64,000 nucleotides of DNA, taken from NCBI GenBank assembly GCA_004214155.1, contig SGYQ01000001.1, positions 124,001 to 188,000 of the forward strand, given 5' to 3'. Source of the DNA: Burkholderiaceae bacterium. GTDB lineage: Bacteria > Pseudomonadota > Gammaproteobacteria > Burkholderiales > Burkholderiaceae_A. This document shows, piece after piece, positions 11,284-21,093 of the stretch (its first letter is position 1; every line of letters begins with the position of its first letter). Under the pieces are notes generated by a model. It was not told the origin of the DNA. It was given only the letters and a program-made list of their open reading frames with translations, and did no database searches. The position numbers and the translations under genes are program-made.

Positions 11284-12324
11284 TCAAGGTGCAGATTTAC
11301 CTTTTAATGCCTCAGAAAGTTCTAAAACGGCAGCAGCATACTTGTAACTTCGATTGTATTTTGTGATGGCAAAAAAATTTTCCGTAGCTAGCCAATAAAT
11401 AATCTTATTGTTCCTTAATTTTAGATCAACCAGGCTGACATCTAAGTATGCCGGAATTTTATTTAATGGGTCTTTGAAACCACCTTTTTGCAAATCGTTA
11501 TATCTGTATTCTGCCTGGAGTTCATATGTAAAGAACTGTTTTGCGTTTGACCCTGGTTCTGGTTTAGCAACACTGTGAGTAGGTATGTTTTTATCCCAGC
11601 CATGTTTTTTAAGATAATTTGCCACTGAACCTATCGCGTCTTTCGGGCTGGTTAATAGATTTGTTTTGCCGCTTTGGTCAAAATCAACAGCAAAAGTTCT
11701 CCAACTGCTTGGCATAAATTGGGGGATCCCTAGTGCACCAGCATACGAACCTTTTATTTTGTTAATGCTAAGTCCCTGCTCTAAACAAAGCAATATAAAG
11801 GCCTCTAACTCTTCCCGGAAAAAGTTTTCTCGATCACTACGTTCAAATGCCAGGGTTGCGAGTGTATCGAAAACAGGAAATTTTCCTTGATTCTTACCAT
11901 ATTTAGTTTCAATACCAATAATCGCTGCAATAACCTCCGGCGGAACTCCATATTTTTTGTGGGCTTTTTCTAAACTCAGCATGTAAGTTGAAATAAATCT
12001 TTTACCTTTGTCGATATTATCTTTATTTACAAATAGTTTCCGGTAATGGTCCCATGTTATCGTTTGAGACTTATCAGTTTTAGAAGGCCTAATTAAATTA
12101 AGAGCCTTCCGTTGCGGCCTAACTTTTGCAAAAATCCGTTCGAGATATGACCTGTCAAAATTGTATTTGGCGCTTAAAGAAGAAATAAAATCTCGCATGT
12201 TTTCCTGTGCCTTCGGACTAAGTTGAGTGTGATGACCCCAACATATTGAAAAACTGCTCAGAAACAGGAAAATTCCAAAATACAGGTTCAGGTTTTTCCT
12301 TCGAAATTTAAAACAAGAGCGCAT
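11284..12324 (-). CDS. mltB: lytic murein transglycosylase, MltB/SltB family
   Basis: It cleaves peptidoglycan glycan strands to 1,6-anhydro products in the periplasm. A basic N-terminus and a hydrophobic helix (LYFGIFLFLSSFSICWG) form a signal peptide; there is no clear lipobox, so it may be a soluble SltB-type enzyme. The catalytic glutamate lies in AIIGIETKYGKN near residue 132. The core motif GALGIPQFMPSSW near 195 is a strong family mark. At 346 residues it has the usual length. It is divergent from rpsP and convergent with rlmB (7 bp apart). Confidence 0.9.
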   Translation of the reverse strand: MRSCFKFRRKNLNLYFGIFLFLSSFSICWGHHTQLSPKAQENMRDFISSLSAKYNFDRSYLERIFAKVRPQRKALNLIRPSKTDKSQTITWDHYRKLFVNKDNIDKGKRFISTYMLSLEKAHKKYGVPPEVIAAIIGIETKYGKNQGKFPVFDTLATLAFERSDRENFFREELEAFILLCLEQGLSINKIKGSYAGALGIPQFMPSSWRTFAVDFDQSGKTNLLTSPKDAIGSVANYLKKHGWDKNIPTHSVAKPEPGSNAKQFFTYELQAEYRYNDLQKGGFKDPLNKIPAYLDVSLVDLKLRNNKIIYWLATENFFAITKYNRSYKYAAAVLELSEALKGKSAP

Positions 12325-12346
12325 GCAAATAAACTCAAAAATTAAC

Positions 12347-12375
12347 TTGTCTACAGTTTAACATGAAGGTATACT
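12347..12375 (+). promoter_or_regulatory. putative sigma70 promoter of the rpsP-rimM-trmD-rplS operon
   Basis: TTGTCT (12347-12352) and TATACT (12370-12375) are separated by 17 bp. Transcription would begin about 12382, downstream of the ATG at 12363. This rules out the long ORF-track start for rpsP and supports ATG 12396. Confidence 0.6.
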
Positions 12376-12395
12376 TTCATATTTTTAAGGATACT

Positions 12396-12680
12396 ATGGT
12401 TGTCATTCGTTTAACTAGAGGTGGGTCTCATAAGAGGCCTTTTTACCATATCGTAGCGACAGAGTCCCGCTTCAAGAGGGATGGACGTTTCATAGAGCGG
12501 TTAGGGTTTTATAATCCGATAGAGAGTGCGTCGGGAATTGATTTACGGGTGATTTCAGATAGAATTGAGTATTGGGTTAGTAAAGGAGCTAAAGTTAGCA
12601 ACGCGGTTTCTCGGCTTGTAAAAATGAATGCAAAAAATATCGCGAACAAACCTAAACAACAAGCTGGCGAGCAGAAGTAA
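12396..12680 (+). CDS. rpsP: 30S ribosomal protein bS16
   Basis: The sequence [25 protein letters not shown] is the canonical bS16 N-terminus and begins at the internal ATG 12396, with AAGGA upstream. The extra 11 residues of the ORF track are not translated, since the likely -10 box lies between the two ATGs. At 94 residues it is a little longer than E. coli bS16, with a Lys/Gln-rich tail. It is the first gene of the rpsP-rimM-trmD-rplS operon. Confidence 0.96.
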   Translation: MVVIRLTRGGSHKRPFYHIVATESRFKRDGRFIERLGFYNPIESASGIDLRVISDRIEYWVSKGAKVSNAVSRLVKMNAKNIANKPKQQAGEQK

Positions 12681-12729
12681 GCACAGCAAAAAAGAGAAAA
12701 ACAGCAAAAATTTATTTTCCCAGCGTAGG

Positions 12730-13305
12730 TTGCTAAGCCTTGGTCTGAGCGACAGACTAACAAAAACTATTGAGTTTCTTCATCGGGAAGGTCTTAGCGA
12801 ATCACTAGTGCATATAGGCAATGTAGCTGGCTTCAGGGGGATTCGCGGAGATATATACGTACGGTTTACGATGCCTGCATGGGAACTTTTCGGCTCGGGA
12901 GGTTTAGAGCAATGCCTATTCGAACGACTTGCGGTTTTTTTTCGATTAGAGAGTAGATTTTTTGAAGCAGTTGTTTCAAAATCTAGAAGCGGCTCTGAGG
13001 GCTTTTATTTTACACTCGAAGGATTAAATACTAGAACTAAGGTCGCTAATTTGCGTTTTTCGGAAGTACTGATTCATAAAGAGTCAGTTCCCGGGGTACT
13101 AATATCGCAAATCCATTCATATGTGGGGTTCATGGTGGTGAATGTTGAAGGCAAACAGTTAGGAACCATACTCGAGGTTGGAGGGACTAAATATCAGTCC
13201 TATTTAAAAACGTCGGCAACTATTATTCCAAATGTGCCTAGTATTGTTATTGAAGTGAAAAAAGATTCCAAAACAGTCTTAGTTGACTGGTCCGAGAGTT
13301 GGTGA
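12730..13305 (+). CDS. rimM: ribosome maturation factor RimM (start uncertain)
   Basis: RimM assists 30S head maturation and binds uS19. The family core begins LVHIGNVAGFRGIRGDIYVRF and ends in a PRC-barrel half (VEGKQLGTILEVGGTKYQSYL). The frame is open from 12628, inside rpsP. No start is convincing: ATG 12628 overlaps rpsP by 53 bp, TTG 12730 has no clear Shine-Dalgarno, and GTG 12808 (which fits the family N-terminus) has GGGAAGG about 17 bp away. I give the TTG start as a compromise. The end overlaps nothing, and trmD starts 11 bp later. Confidence 0.85.
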   Translation: MLSLGLSDRLTKTIEFLHREGLSESLVHIGNVAGFRGIRGDIYVRFTMPAWELFGSGGLEQCLFERLAVFFRLESRFFEAVVSKSRSGSEGFYFTLEGLNTRTKVANLRFSEVLIHKESVPGVLISQIHSYVGFMVVNVEGKQLGTILEVGGTKYQSYLKTSATIIPNVPSIVIEVKKDSKTVLVDWSESW

Positions 13306-13315
13306 GGTTGGCGGA

Positions 13316-14089
13316 ATGAAATTCAGTATTATTACTCTTTTTCCGCAAATGTTCGATGCTTTCGCTAATGTTGGTGTCATAGGAAGGGCAGTTGGGAGGG
13401 GTATCGCTGAAATAGAGTGTGTAAATCCGCGAGATTTTGCGGAGAATTCTTACGGATGCGTTGACAAAAGGCCTTTCGGAGGAGGGCCCGGTATGATTAT
13501 GATGGCAGAGCCTCTGAAAAAGAGCATCATATCGATATCGAAAAAGCATGTAAAAAGTGATCTTGTGGTAATAAACTTCTCTCCTTGTGGCCAAAAACTA
13601 GACCAGACTCTAATCGAGGGGTTTATCGCTAATCGGGGTGATAATAATCGGCGACATTGCTTAATTTGCGGAAGATATGAGGGTATAGATGAGCGATTTA
13701 TTGAAAAATACGTCGATTTATCAATAAGTTTGGGAGACTTTATTGTATCTGGGGGTGAGGTAGCCGCTTTCGTATTTCTGGATTCTTTGATAAGGCGGTT
13801 ACCAGGTGTTTTGGGTAATAAAGAGTCAGGAATACATGATTCTTTCATGGACGGAATGTTACAATACCCGCACTACACTAAACCTGACATTTTTGAATCT
13901 ATGGAGGTACCTGCTATTTTGAAATCTGGTGATCACAAAGCTATACAATCATGGAGAAGGGAAAAAGCTATAGATAAGACGATTCAGTCTCGTCCGGACT
14001 TAATCCGCAAGTATATAGATTCGGGATATTTTTCCGATGCAGAGCTTGCTTACATTAGCAACAGAAGTGATCGCTTAACAGGAAAGTAA
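13316..14089 (+). CDS. trmD: tRNA (guanine-N1)-methyltransferase TrmD
   Basis: TrmD makes m1G37 in tRNAs for Pro, Leu and Arg. The start is set at ATG 13316, because MKFSIITLFPQMFDAF is the family N-terminus; the ORF-track start at 13283 lies within rimM. SPOUT motifs are KRPFGGGPGMIMMAEPL near 50, CGRYEGIDERF near 118 and the deep-knot region LGDFIVSGGEVAA. The product is 257 residues. It lies between rimM and rplS as in most bacteria. Confidence 0.96.
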   Translation: MKFSIITLFPQMFDAFANVGVIGRAVGRGIAEIECVNPRDFAENSYGCVDKRPFGGGPGMIMMAEPLKKSIISISKKHVKSDLVVINFSPCGQKLDQTLIEGFIANRGDNNRRHCLICGRYEGIDERFIEKYVDLSISLGDFIVSGGEVAAFVFLDSLIRRLPGVLGNKESGIHDSFMDGMLQYPHYTKPDIFESMEVPAILKSGDHKAIQSWRREKAIDKTIQSRPDLIRKYIDSGYFSDAELAYISNRSDRLTGK

Positions 14090-14108
14090 CTTTTTGGAAA
14101 GGTAATTT

Positions 14109-14486
14109 ATGAATGTTATTGAAGAATTAGAGAGTAGAGAGATGGCGAAACGCGAGGTTCAGGTCCCTGAATTTTCCTCGGGCGATACTGTTAAGGTTAG
14201 CGTCAATGTTATTGAAGGTGAACGAAAGCGTGTTCAGGCTTTTGAAGGAGTTGTTCTGGGAAGACGTAACAGAGGACTTAATTCGTCGTTTATAGTTAGG
14301 AAGATTTCCTCTGGAATTGGTGTCGAGAGGACGTTTCAACTTTTCTCCCCCTTGATTTCAAAGATTGAAGTCATTCGAAGAGGAGATGTGCGGCGGTCCA
14401 AATTATTTTACTTGAGAGAAAGATCAGGAAAGTCGGCCAGGATCAAAGAAAAACTGCCCGGAAAATTAAAGGCTAAAAGTGATTAG
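14109..14486 (+). CDS. rplS: 50S ribosomal protein bL19
   Basis: bL19 sits at the 30S-50S interface. Family signatures are [33 protein letters not shown], and [31 protein letters not shown]. At 125 residues it is normal. It is the last gene of the ribosomal operon, with AAAGG nine bases before the ATG. Confidence 0.97.
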   Translation: MNVIEELESREMAKREVQVPEFSSGDTVKVSVNVIEGERKRVQAFEGVVLGRRNRGLNSSFIVRKISSGIGVERTFQLFSPLISKIEVIRRGDVRRSKLFYLRERSGKSARIKEKLPGKLKAKSD

Positions 14487-14554
14487 GATAGCTTTGATAG
14501 AAAAAATCATTGACTTGTCTCACTATCTACTAATAGCGTTTTGAGAAGTACCTT

Positions 14555-15631
14555 ATGTTGTTGAGCAGTCTTTTTATTACTTTTTTGCTGGAGTATTTTC
14601 TTACTCCAGTTGAGGACTCTTTTGACAAGTACCTTAGCAGGGTAATCAATTGGGTAAGACTCAAGTTGGATGTCGATGACAAGAAGGTAGCCCTTCTTAC
14701 ATGGTCGGTATTGGTGGTTGGAAGTTCATTAGCTCTCTGGGTGTTATGGGAGATTCTCCTTTTTATCCACCCTATCTTAGCATTTGTTTTCTTAGTAGGT
14801 TTCCTTTATTTGAACCTTGGATTTAAGCGGTTCATTAATATTTTTCTTAAAATTCACAGCCACCTCAAAAATGAAGAAATTGAAAAGGCTAGGTTAGAAA
14901 TAAATGAATGGTCGTCTTCGGTGAAATCAAATCAAGTAGTAACAGATGCTATCAAAAGTGGCGATGCTCGGCAGATCGCAAGGGAGGCCACGAAACTGCT
15001 AGTGTTATCTATGCATAGAAACCTTTTCGCACCGATATTTTGGTTGGTTATGCTCCCTGGACCTGTTGGTATTCTTTTGTATAGAGCATCGCTGTTTGTT
15101 GAGCGCGAATGGAGCCAAACCCACGAGGACGTTGGCAATCCCGACTTAAATGATGATTCGGTCCGAAGTGCACTGGAGAAAGAAGAAAAACATACTGAGG
15201 AAAAAATAGAAAGTGGAGAAGCGCGGTTTGATACATATGCGGAAATTGCAAGCCGAGGTTTCTTCTGGTTTGATTGGTTGCCTGCTAGATTTACATCTTT
15301 GGTTTTTGCTATCGTAGGGAACTTTGAAGATGCTTTTGCCCAGGGAAGACTGCAAGGAACTGAAATAGGCTACAAGTCCCCGTCGGCTTCAGACAGACTA
15401 CTTCTTGCTGTAGGTGAAGGGGCCATGATGTTATCCTTAACTATTCCAACTGCTGTTTCTGGAACGCAGCAATTAAACAACATGGATGATTTGGCTAGTA
15501 GGCCAGAACTTCTAGAACCAGACATCAATTCCATGAAGTTTGCGATTGGCTTGATGTGGCGAAGTTTGATTCTATGTATGGTTATTTTTACGCTTGTTAG
15601 CTTCGGTTATTTTCTACGCTTTTTTTATTAA
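14555..15631 (+). CDS. CobD/CbiB-family membrane protein
   Basis: This 358-residue protein resembles CobD/CbiB-like (AmpE-like) membrane proteins, which in Burkholderiales lie near rsgA and orn. Hydrophobic segments are near 2-16, 50-92 (a helical pair), 155-180 and 330-355. The middle carries the CbiB-like stretch REATKLLVLSMHRNLFAPIFWL and an acidic helical insert. No cobalamin genes are nearby, so the aminopropanol-linking role of true CobD is not supported; function unknown. Its 3' end overlaps the convergent rsgA by 35 bp. Confidence 0.7.
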   Translation: MLLSSLFITFLLEYFLTPVEDSFDKYLSRVINWVRLKLDVDDKKVALLTWSVLVVGSSLALWVLWEILLFIHPILAFVFLVGFLYLNLGFKRFINIFLKIHSHLKNEEIEKARLEINEWSSSVKSNQVVTDAIKSGDARQIAREATKLLVLSMHRNLFAPIFWLVMLPGPVGILLYRASLFVEREWSQTHEDVGNPDLNDDSVRSALEKEEKHTEEKIESGEARFDTYAEIASRGFFWFDWLPARFTSLVFAIVGNFEDAFAQGRLQGTEIGYKSPSASDRLLLAVGEGAMMLSLTIPTAVSGTQQLNNMDDLASRPELLEPDINSMKFAIGLMWRSLILCMVIFTLVSFGYFLRFFY

Positions 15632-16592
15632 TATTGAACATTAATTTCTTCCACAACGTAAGTCGGCTGGATATATGTTGGAAATCCTCACTTTCATTTC
15701 TTAAATTAACTAAGAATCTTCGAATCCCGCAATCAGGTTCACAATCATGACTGCAATTTTTGAATTTACAAAAAAAGTATTGTTGATTTATATCCTCCCA
15801 CTCACTAAAATACTCTGCTAACTCGCGGTACTCCAGGTCTTCTAATCCAAAGGAGTCGATGCCTGGTGTATCCATAACGAATATCCTTTTTTTATTATCA
15901 CCACATATTTTGTATTCAAAAGACCTAGACTCTCTAGTTGTATGTCTTCCTTTCTTGTGACGAGTTGATACTATCTCAGTTTTCTGCGCAGCAGATGGAA
16001 TCAATTTATTAATTAATGAACTTTTACCTACGCCCGATTGACCAATCAAGCAAATAGATACTTCACTGCTTTCACTGGTTAAAGCGACTTCTCTTATCTT
16101 TGAGCTTAAATTCTTTATCAGAGTATCGTCATGAAGCGAGACCTGAATGATTTTAAATTTTTTATTATCGTTAGCTTCATCACAAACACTAAAAGGAATC
16201 AAAGCCTTTACTTTTTTCTTGAATGATTCATTAACGTTGGGGTGATCAACCTTATTCATTATTATTGTAAGTGGAATATTTTCATTTCGTGCCCGAATGG
16301 CCATTTTGGCAGAATTTAATAGGTTAAATGAAGGAAAGTTCGTAACAACTAAAAAAAGATGATCGAGGTTGGCAACAATTTTTTTTTCAATTTTCTCTGA
16401 CCTAGATAATAAATTTTTACGAGGTAAGATTTTTATCTGTTGTTTTTTTGGTTTAAGGACTATCTCGATTGAATCGTTTAGAACTATAGACGATAATATA
16501 CCCACCGGAACAGAATAAGAAGAGTTTAGTGGTGGCTCCAGTGTTATGGTTTTCTGTGATTTACTCAAAACTCTGTGTGTGGTTTTTACCAA
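15597..16592 (-). CDS. rsgA: small-subunit biogenesis GTPase RsgA
   Basis: RsgA is a circularly permuted GTPase that checks the 30S decoding centre. The motif order is the permuted one: G4 NKVD near 111, then G1 GQSGVGKSS near 183, then G3 DTPGIDSFG near 235. A zinc module follows (FFCKFKNCSHDCEPDCGIRRF near 285). An N-terminal OB fold precedes the GTPase. The start is TTG with GGGGG four bases upstream. The gene runs opposite to its neighbours and is divergent from orn. Confidence 0.94.
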   Translation of the reverse strand: MVKTTHRVLSKSQKTITLEPPLNSSYSVPVGILSSIVLNDSIEIVLKPKKQQIKILPRKNLLSRSEKIEKKIVANLDHLFLVVTNFPSFNLLNSAKMAIRARNENIPLTIIMNKVDHPNVNESFKKKVKALIPFSVCDEANDNKKFKIIQVSLHDDTLIKNLSSKIREVALTSESSEVSICLIGQSGVGKSSLINKLIPSAAQKTEIVSTRHKKGRHTTRESRSFEYKICGDNKKRIFVMDTPGIDSFGLEDLEYRELAEYFSEWEDINQQYFFCKFKNCSHDCEPDCGIRRFLVNLRNESEDFQHISSRLTLWKKLMFNINKKSVENNRS

Positions 16593-16632
16593 CTTTCCCC
16601 CTGTATTGTTTATTTAAAGTGTATAAGAGTTT

Positions 16633-17229
16633 ATGAGTATTTCTAAAAAAAAATCTGAAGATAAGGGCGTTGATCAAGAGAAACCCAATCTAAAACAAAA
16701 GGATAATCTGGTTTGGTTAGATATGGAAATGAGTGGATTAGATCCAAATACGTGCAGAATCCTCGAAATAGCCATCATTGTTACAGACAGAGATCTAAAT
16801 CCTCTGCACGAGGGTATTGAATTTGTCCTAAAGCAATCCGATTATTTTTTAGACAAAATGGATGATTGGAATAAGATAACACATAAAAAAAGCGGACTAA
16901 TTCACAAAGTTAAAATTTCATCATTGGACGAGCAAGTAGTTGAGGAAAGGATTCTGGACTATTTGTCTCAATTTGTACCAGCAGAAGCTTCACCACTTTG
17001 TGGGAATTCAATTCATCAGGACAGAAGATTTTTGCGTCTTTATATGCCCAGGCTAGATGCTTACTTTAGTTATCGTAATGTTGACGTAAGTACAATTAAG
17101 GAGTTATGTAAGCGATGGAGTCCTCATATTGCAAAGGCTTTTTCAAAAAAAGGCGCTCATACTGCGATGGCAGATACTTTAGAATCCATTACTGAGCTGA
17201 AGTTTTATCGAAAAAATTTTTTTCGCTAG
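16633..17229 (+). CDS. orn: oligoribonuclease
   Basis: Orn degrades RNA dinucleotides and so clears pGpG and nanoRNA. The DEDDh exonuclease fold is visible: DMEMSGLDP near 33 (first Asp/Glu), GNSIHQDRRFLRLYMP near 122 and HTAMADTLESI near 177 with the final His/Asp. A lysine-rich N-terminal extension of about 20 residues precedes the usual start. It ends one base before the convergent glycosyltransferase stop. Confidence 0.94.
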   Translation: MSISKKKSEDKGVDQEKPNLKQKDNLVWLDMEMSGLDPNTCRILEIAIIVTDRDLNPLHEGIEFVLKQSDYFLDKMDDWNKITHKKSGLIHKVKISSLDEQVVEERILDYLSQFVPAEASPLCGNSIHQDRRFLRLYMPRLDAYFSYRNVDVSTIKELCKRWSPHIAKAFSKKGAHTAMADTLESITELKFYRKNFFR

Positions 17230-17230
17230 G

Positions 17231-19027
17231 TCAGTTTCTAGAGTACAAGGTAAAGAGTTCCCTTTTTTTTGAGTCACTTTTTCTGTATGCATCTGATAAT
17301 TTAATCCATGTTTGCTCTTCAACTGTGGCATAGGCCGGGCTTCCCCGGACGAGCAAATATCTGCATAAATTTTTATTTAGATTTCTATTATAGGGAACTA
17401 TTTTGGTTTCACTATGAGCAGCTACTATGGCTATTAGCTTTTTGTCGTCTCTATTTATGCAAACTGTTTCGTTACGGACAGGTTTAAGTAAGGCTTGAAT
17501 ATTCTGATACCCTCTGTTGATATTTAGAGCTGGCCCCCAAAGCGTAATAAGTAATGCCCATGTAAGCCCGAGTCCGCCTGCACTGAGCACTACTGGTCTC
17601 CAGATATTTGGGTGAATAAATTTTAGTCTCCACAGTATTAAATATATCCAAAAGAGAGAAATAATTACTCCTAGAATTAAATCATTTGTATTAACGACTT
17701 CTGAAATGCCCGGCGCAGCTCTTGTGATATTAGCAAATACTTCTACTGGAAGACCCGAGTGCAAGGCGATCCAATAAAACCAAACTATGAATCCTAGAAA
17801 GGTAAAGAGTGACAATGCAAACCAGTCAAGTAAGTCGGCAACTATTTTTGGAAGAAATAAAAGCCCAAATGCAGCCATTACTGTTAACGGCACTATGGGA
17901 AGAAATTTTTGTCCATCGTTGGTTAGCAAACCCATTAATGGAAAAAAAGATTGGGCTATTAAAAGGATTCCGAGAAATTTTAAGTGAGGCTGATTAAATT
18001 TCTCAAATTTTACGAGATTATATAACATAACAAGGCATATTGGCCACAATGGCCACCATGTCCAAAGCCAATTTTTGATAACATAAAATGGCCGAAGCTC
18101 AAACAAGTTTAGCTGTCCGTTGATCCAAAGGTAAAAATTTTGAGATTCATCACTCTGGTAAACCAGAACCAGAACCACAATCAATATCGTAGAGGTTAAA
18201 AAATAAAAGGTTGAGCGTAAAAAACTTTTTTTCACCAATGTCCATGGATAAATAAATGAGAATATAAATATCGCTGCTAACAAAATTGATAGGGAAACAT
18301 GTACACTTGTGCCAAAGAATAATGCGACTAAGCCAACACTAAAAATTACTGCGGATTCTTTCGGTTTTTCTGGACCCTGACACATGGCAAAAAAACAGAC
18401 AGCCTGAAAAAGGAAGGAAAAGCCCTCGCTACCTACTTCGTGCCATCGAAAAACTAATCCTAGACATGATAGTGTAAGCAGAACTGCGCATGTTCCCAGG
18501 TTATTACCGAAAGTTGACGCATCTGGACCAATGCCCAAAGGGTCAGAAGGCCTCGATTCTCGACGCAATCCAAGTATTTTAGTCCCTAGCCAAAGAAAAA
18601 TTAATGCAACCAAAACACATAAAACTTGTAAGATTCTGCCAAAATCGTCAACGTACTCTAGCGGTAATGAGTCACCGAATATAAACAAATAAGCTTGTTC
18701 TGCCGCACTAATTATGTATGCAGCGATAAAGAAAAATAGTGGAGCTTCATGTTCTAGCTTTATTCCGTATAAGTTTGGAAAAAAACAAGCTGGTGGAGAG
18801 TTTTGCTTAAAAGCACTCAAGCAAAATTTTATCAGAGCAGTACCCGTTGTATCCGGACCTGTCCAGGGTCCCCTATCAACTATTCCGAATGCCAATATTC
18901 CAACTATAATAATTGACAAAAAAGTGAAAGGGACCATTTTCGCTGCCGAGGCAACTAAACCGGGTGGTTGCTGAGCTCCCCCCGGAAAAGATAAAAGCTT
19001 TTCGATTTTTTTGTTTCGTTCAACCAC
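17231..19027 (-). CDS. GT-C family membrane glycosyltransferase (ArnT/PMT-like)
   Basis: This 598-residue protein has about twelve hydrophobic segments. Its first periplasmic loop (GIVDRGPWTGPDTTGTALIKFC) holds the Asp expected of lipid-phosphate-sugar transferases, as in ArnT and dolichyl-phosphate-mannose transferases. The last 100 residues are a soluble, probably periplasmic tail. By family it moves a sugar from an undecaprenyl-phosphate carrier onto lipid A or another envelope acceptor; the real substrate cannot be read from sequence. The start is GTG. It lies beside rpmE2-rho without any other envelope gene. Confidence 0.65.
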   Translation of the reverse strand: MVERNKKIEKLLSFPGGAQQPPGLVASAAKMVPFTFLSIIIVGILAFGIVDRGPWTGPDTTGTALIKFCLSAFKQNSPPACFFPNLYGIKLEHEAPLFFFIAAYIISAAEQAYLFIFGDSLPLEYVDDFGRILQVLCVLVALIFLWLGTKILGLRRESRPSDPLGIGPDASTFGNNLGTCAVLLTLSCLGLVFRWHEVGSEGFSFLFQAVCFFAMCQGPEKPKESAVIFSVGLVALFFGTSVHVSLSILLAAIFIFSFIYPWTLVKKSFLRSTFYFLTSTILIVVLVLVYQSDESQNFYLWINGQLNLFELRPFYVIKNWLWTWWPLWPICLVMLYNLVKFEKFNQPHLKFLGILLIAQSFFPLMGLLTNDGQKFLPIVPLTVMAAFGLLFLPKIVADLLDWFALSLFTFLGFIVWFYWIALHSGLPVEVFANITRAAPGISEVVNTNDLILGVIISLFWIYLILWRLKFIHPNIWRPVVLSAGGLGLTWALLITLWGPALNINRGYQNIQALLKPVRNETVCINRDDKKLIAIVAAHSETKIVPYNRNLNKNLCRYLLVRGSPAYATVEEQTWIKLSDAYRKSDSKKRELFTLYSRN

Positions 19028-19056
19028 AGAACGAATACCGGATAAGTTTTCTAATA

Positions 19057-19329
19057 CTATTCTGTTGTTTGGGACCTCGTACCTCGTTTTTTACCAAACT
19101 TTTGTCTAAATTTCTCAACTCTACCAGCAGTGTCTACCATCTTCTGCGTACCTGTGTAAAACGGGTGGGATTCTGAGCTAGTATCTAATTTGTATAGGGG
19201 ATATTCATTACCATCTTCCCACTTGGTTGTATCCTTTGTTTTTACAGTCGATCTTGTCAAAAAACGGTAGTCGTTAGATACGTCTACGAACACGACCTGT
19301 CGATAATTCGGGTGCACATCTTTTTTCAT
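19057..19329 (-). CDS. rpmE2: 50S ribosomal protein bL31, type B
   Basis: The sequence [28 protein letters not shown] is typical of type B bL31. It contains no cysteine, so this is the zinc-independent form. At 90 residues it has the B-type length, with [10 protein letters not shown] and [10 protein letters not shown] near the end. It is transcribed after rho on the same strand (26 bp gap). Confidence 0.96.
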   Translation of the reverse strand: MKKDVHPNYRQVVFVDVSNDYRFLTRSTVKTKDTTKWEDGNEYPLYKLDTSSESHPFYTGTQKMVDTAGRVEKFRQKFGKKRGTRSQTTE

Positions 19330-19355
19330 ACGAAATCCTAAACCTTCTGATTAAC

Positions 19356-20618
19356 TTAGCTGCCTTTTTTCATTAGATCAAAAAATTCAGCGTTATTTTT
19401 AGTTTGCCTTATCTTGTCTAACAGAAACTCAATTGCCTGAGACTCGTCCATATCATGTAAGAGTTTACGTAGGATCCAAATCTTTTGCAATAAATCAGGT
19501 TTAATGAGTAATTCTTCCTTCCTGGTTCCCGATCGATTAATGTTTATCGACGGATAAACCCTTTTCTCGGCTAACCTTCTCTCCAGGTGTACCTCCATAT
19601 TACCTGTTCCCTTAAACTCCTCATAAATTACTTCATCCATCCTGCTGCCTGTCTCTATAAGCGCCGTGGCTATAATTGTAAGGGAACCACCTTCCTCGAC
19701 ATTTCTTGCTGCGCCAAAAAATCTTTTTGGCCTGTGAAGGGCATTCGCATCAACCCCCCCTGTAAGTACCTTCCCGGAAGTTGGGACAACCGTGTTGTAA
19801 GCCCTTGCCAATCTTGTAATTGAATCCAATAATATTACAACATCTTTTTTGTGCTCAACCAAACGTTTTGCCTTTTCGATAACCATTTCAGCAACCTGTA
19901 CATGTCTTGCAGCAGGCTCGTCAAACGTGGATGCAACAACTTCCCCTCTAACTGATCTCTGCATTTCAGTGACCTCCTCAGGTCGTTCGTCAATAAGCAA
20001 GACTATCAGTTTAATCTCTGGATGATTTGCGGTGATTGAGTGAGCTATGTGCTGCATCATAACAGTTTTGCCACTTTTCGGCGAGGCTACAAGTAAACCT
20101 CTCTGTCCTTTACCTATAGGAGCCACCATGTCTATGATTCTTCCAGTAATATTTTCTTCGCCCCTCATCTCCCTCTCCAGTCTTATCGGATCATTAGGAA
20201 AGAGTGGTGTAAGATTTTCGAATAAAATCTTATTTTTCGATGCGTCTGGTGATTGAGAATTGATTTGGTCAACTTTTACAAGAGCGAAATATCGTTCCCC
20301 ATCCTTTGGGGTTCTAACTTCTCCTTCAATTGCATCCCCGGTATGCAAATTAAATCTCCTTATCTGAGAAGGAGACAAATAAATATCATCAGTACTTGCC
20401 ATATAAGAGGCTTCGGGAGATCTCAAAAACCCAAAACCATCAGGTAAAACTTCAAGGACACCGTCGCCAAATATTTGCTCACCTCCCTTTGCTTTTCGTT
20501 TTAAAATTGTGAACATTAATTCTTGCTTACGTAGGCGACTAGCTGTCTCTATGTCAAGAGATCTGGCTAATTCTACCAACTTGGTTACGGGCAATGCTTT
20601 TAATTCAGATAAATACAT
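19356..20618 (-). CDS. rho: transcription termination factor Rho
   Basis: Rho is a hexameric RNA helicase that ends transcription. An N-terminal Rho-N helix bundle (residues 1-45) is followed by the RNA-binding cold-shock fold ([20 protein letters not shown] near 54) and the RecA-like ATPase. The P-loop is ASPKSGKT near 180, where E. coli has [23 protein letters not shown] (Walker B) and the Q-loop/R-loop region follow. At 420 residues it is standard length. The trxA-rho-rpmE2 order is conserved in betaproteobacteria. Confidence 0.97.
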   Translation of the reverse strand: MYLSELKALPVTKLVELARSLDIETASRLRKQELMFTILKRKAKGGEQIFGDGVLEVLPDGFGFLRSPEASYMASTDDIYLSPSQIRRFNLHTGDAIEGEVRTPKDGERYFALVKVDQINSQSPDASKNKILFENLTPLFPNDPIRLEREMRGEENITGRIIDMVAPIGKGQRGLLVASPKSGKTVMMQHIAHSITANHPEIKLIVLLIDERPEEVTEMQRSVRGEVVASTFDEPAARHVQVAEMVIEKAKRLVEHKKDVVILLDSITRLARAYNTVVPTSGKVLTGGVDANALHRPKRFFGAARNVEEGGSLTIIATALIETGSRMDEVIYEEFKGTGNMEVHLERRLAEKRVYPSININRSGTRKEELLIKPDLLQKIWILRKLLHDMDESQAIEFLLDKIRQTKNNAEFFDLMKKGS

Positions 20619-20651
20619 ATTTAGCGGCGGTTATTATGGATGATAAAAATT

Positions 20652-20978
20652 TTAAGTATTGCTATCAATCCATGCACTTAGTTGCGATTTCGCGGCAGCT
20701 CCAACTTTTTGAGAGACTACCGCGCCATTTTTAAATAAAAGTAATGTTGGTATTCCTCTTACACCAAACTTAGTGGGTGTTTCAAGACTTTCGTCAATAT
20801 TTAGTTTACAAACCTTAATTTTCCCCTCATAGTCGCTAGCCAACTCCTCAATAATCGGCGCAATAGACTTACATGGCCCACACCACTCAGCCCAGAAATC
20901 AACTATCACCGGCACCGAGCATTTTAAAACTTCGGTATCAAAACTTTCATCTGATATATTCGTTACCAATTCTGTCAT
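20652..20978 (-). CDS. trxA: thioredoxin 1
   Basis: This cytoplasmic dithiol reductase has the active site WCGPC at about residues 31-35 ([12 protein letters not shown]). The cis-proline loop [11 protein letters not shown] and [12 protein letters not shown] complete the fold. At 108 residues it is canonical. It is the first gene of the reverse-strand trxA-rho-rpmE2 group. The region between its start and dnaX holds the A19 tract and the SRP RNA. Confidence 0.97.
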   Translation of the reverse strand: MTELVTNISDESFDTEVLKCSVPVIVDFWAEWCGPCKSIAPIIEELASDYEGKIKVCKLNIDESLETPTKFGVRGIPTLLLFKNGAVVSQKVGAAAKSQLSAWIDSNT

Positions 20979-21093
20979 TATATTAATAAGGGAAATTTGA
21001 GGTTAACTAACCAACGCGAGACCAATTGCGATAAGACTAAAGCGAATTTTATTTAATGAGCATATTGTTACAAACTATTTTATTAATTTCAAC

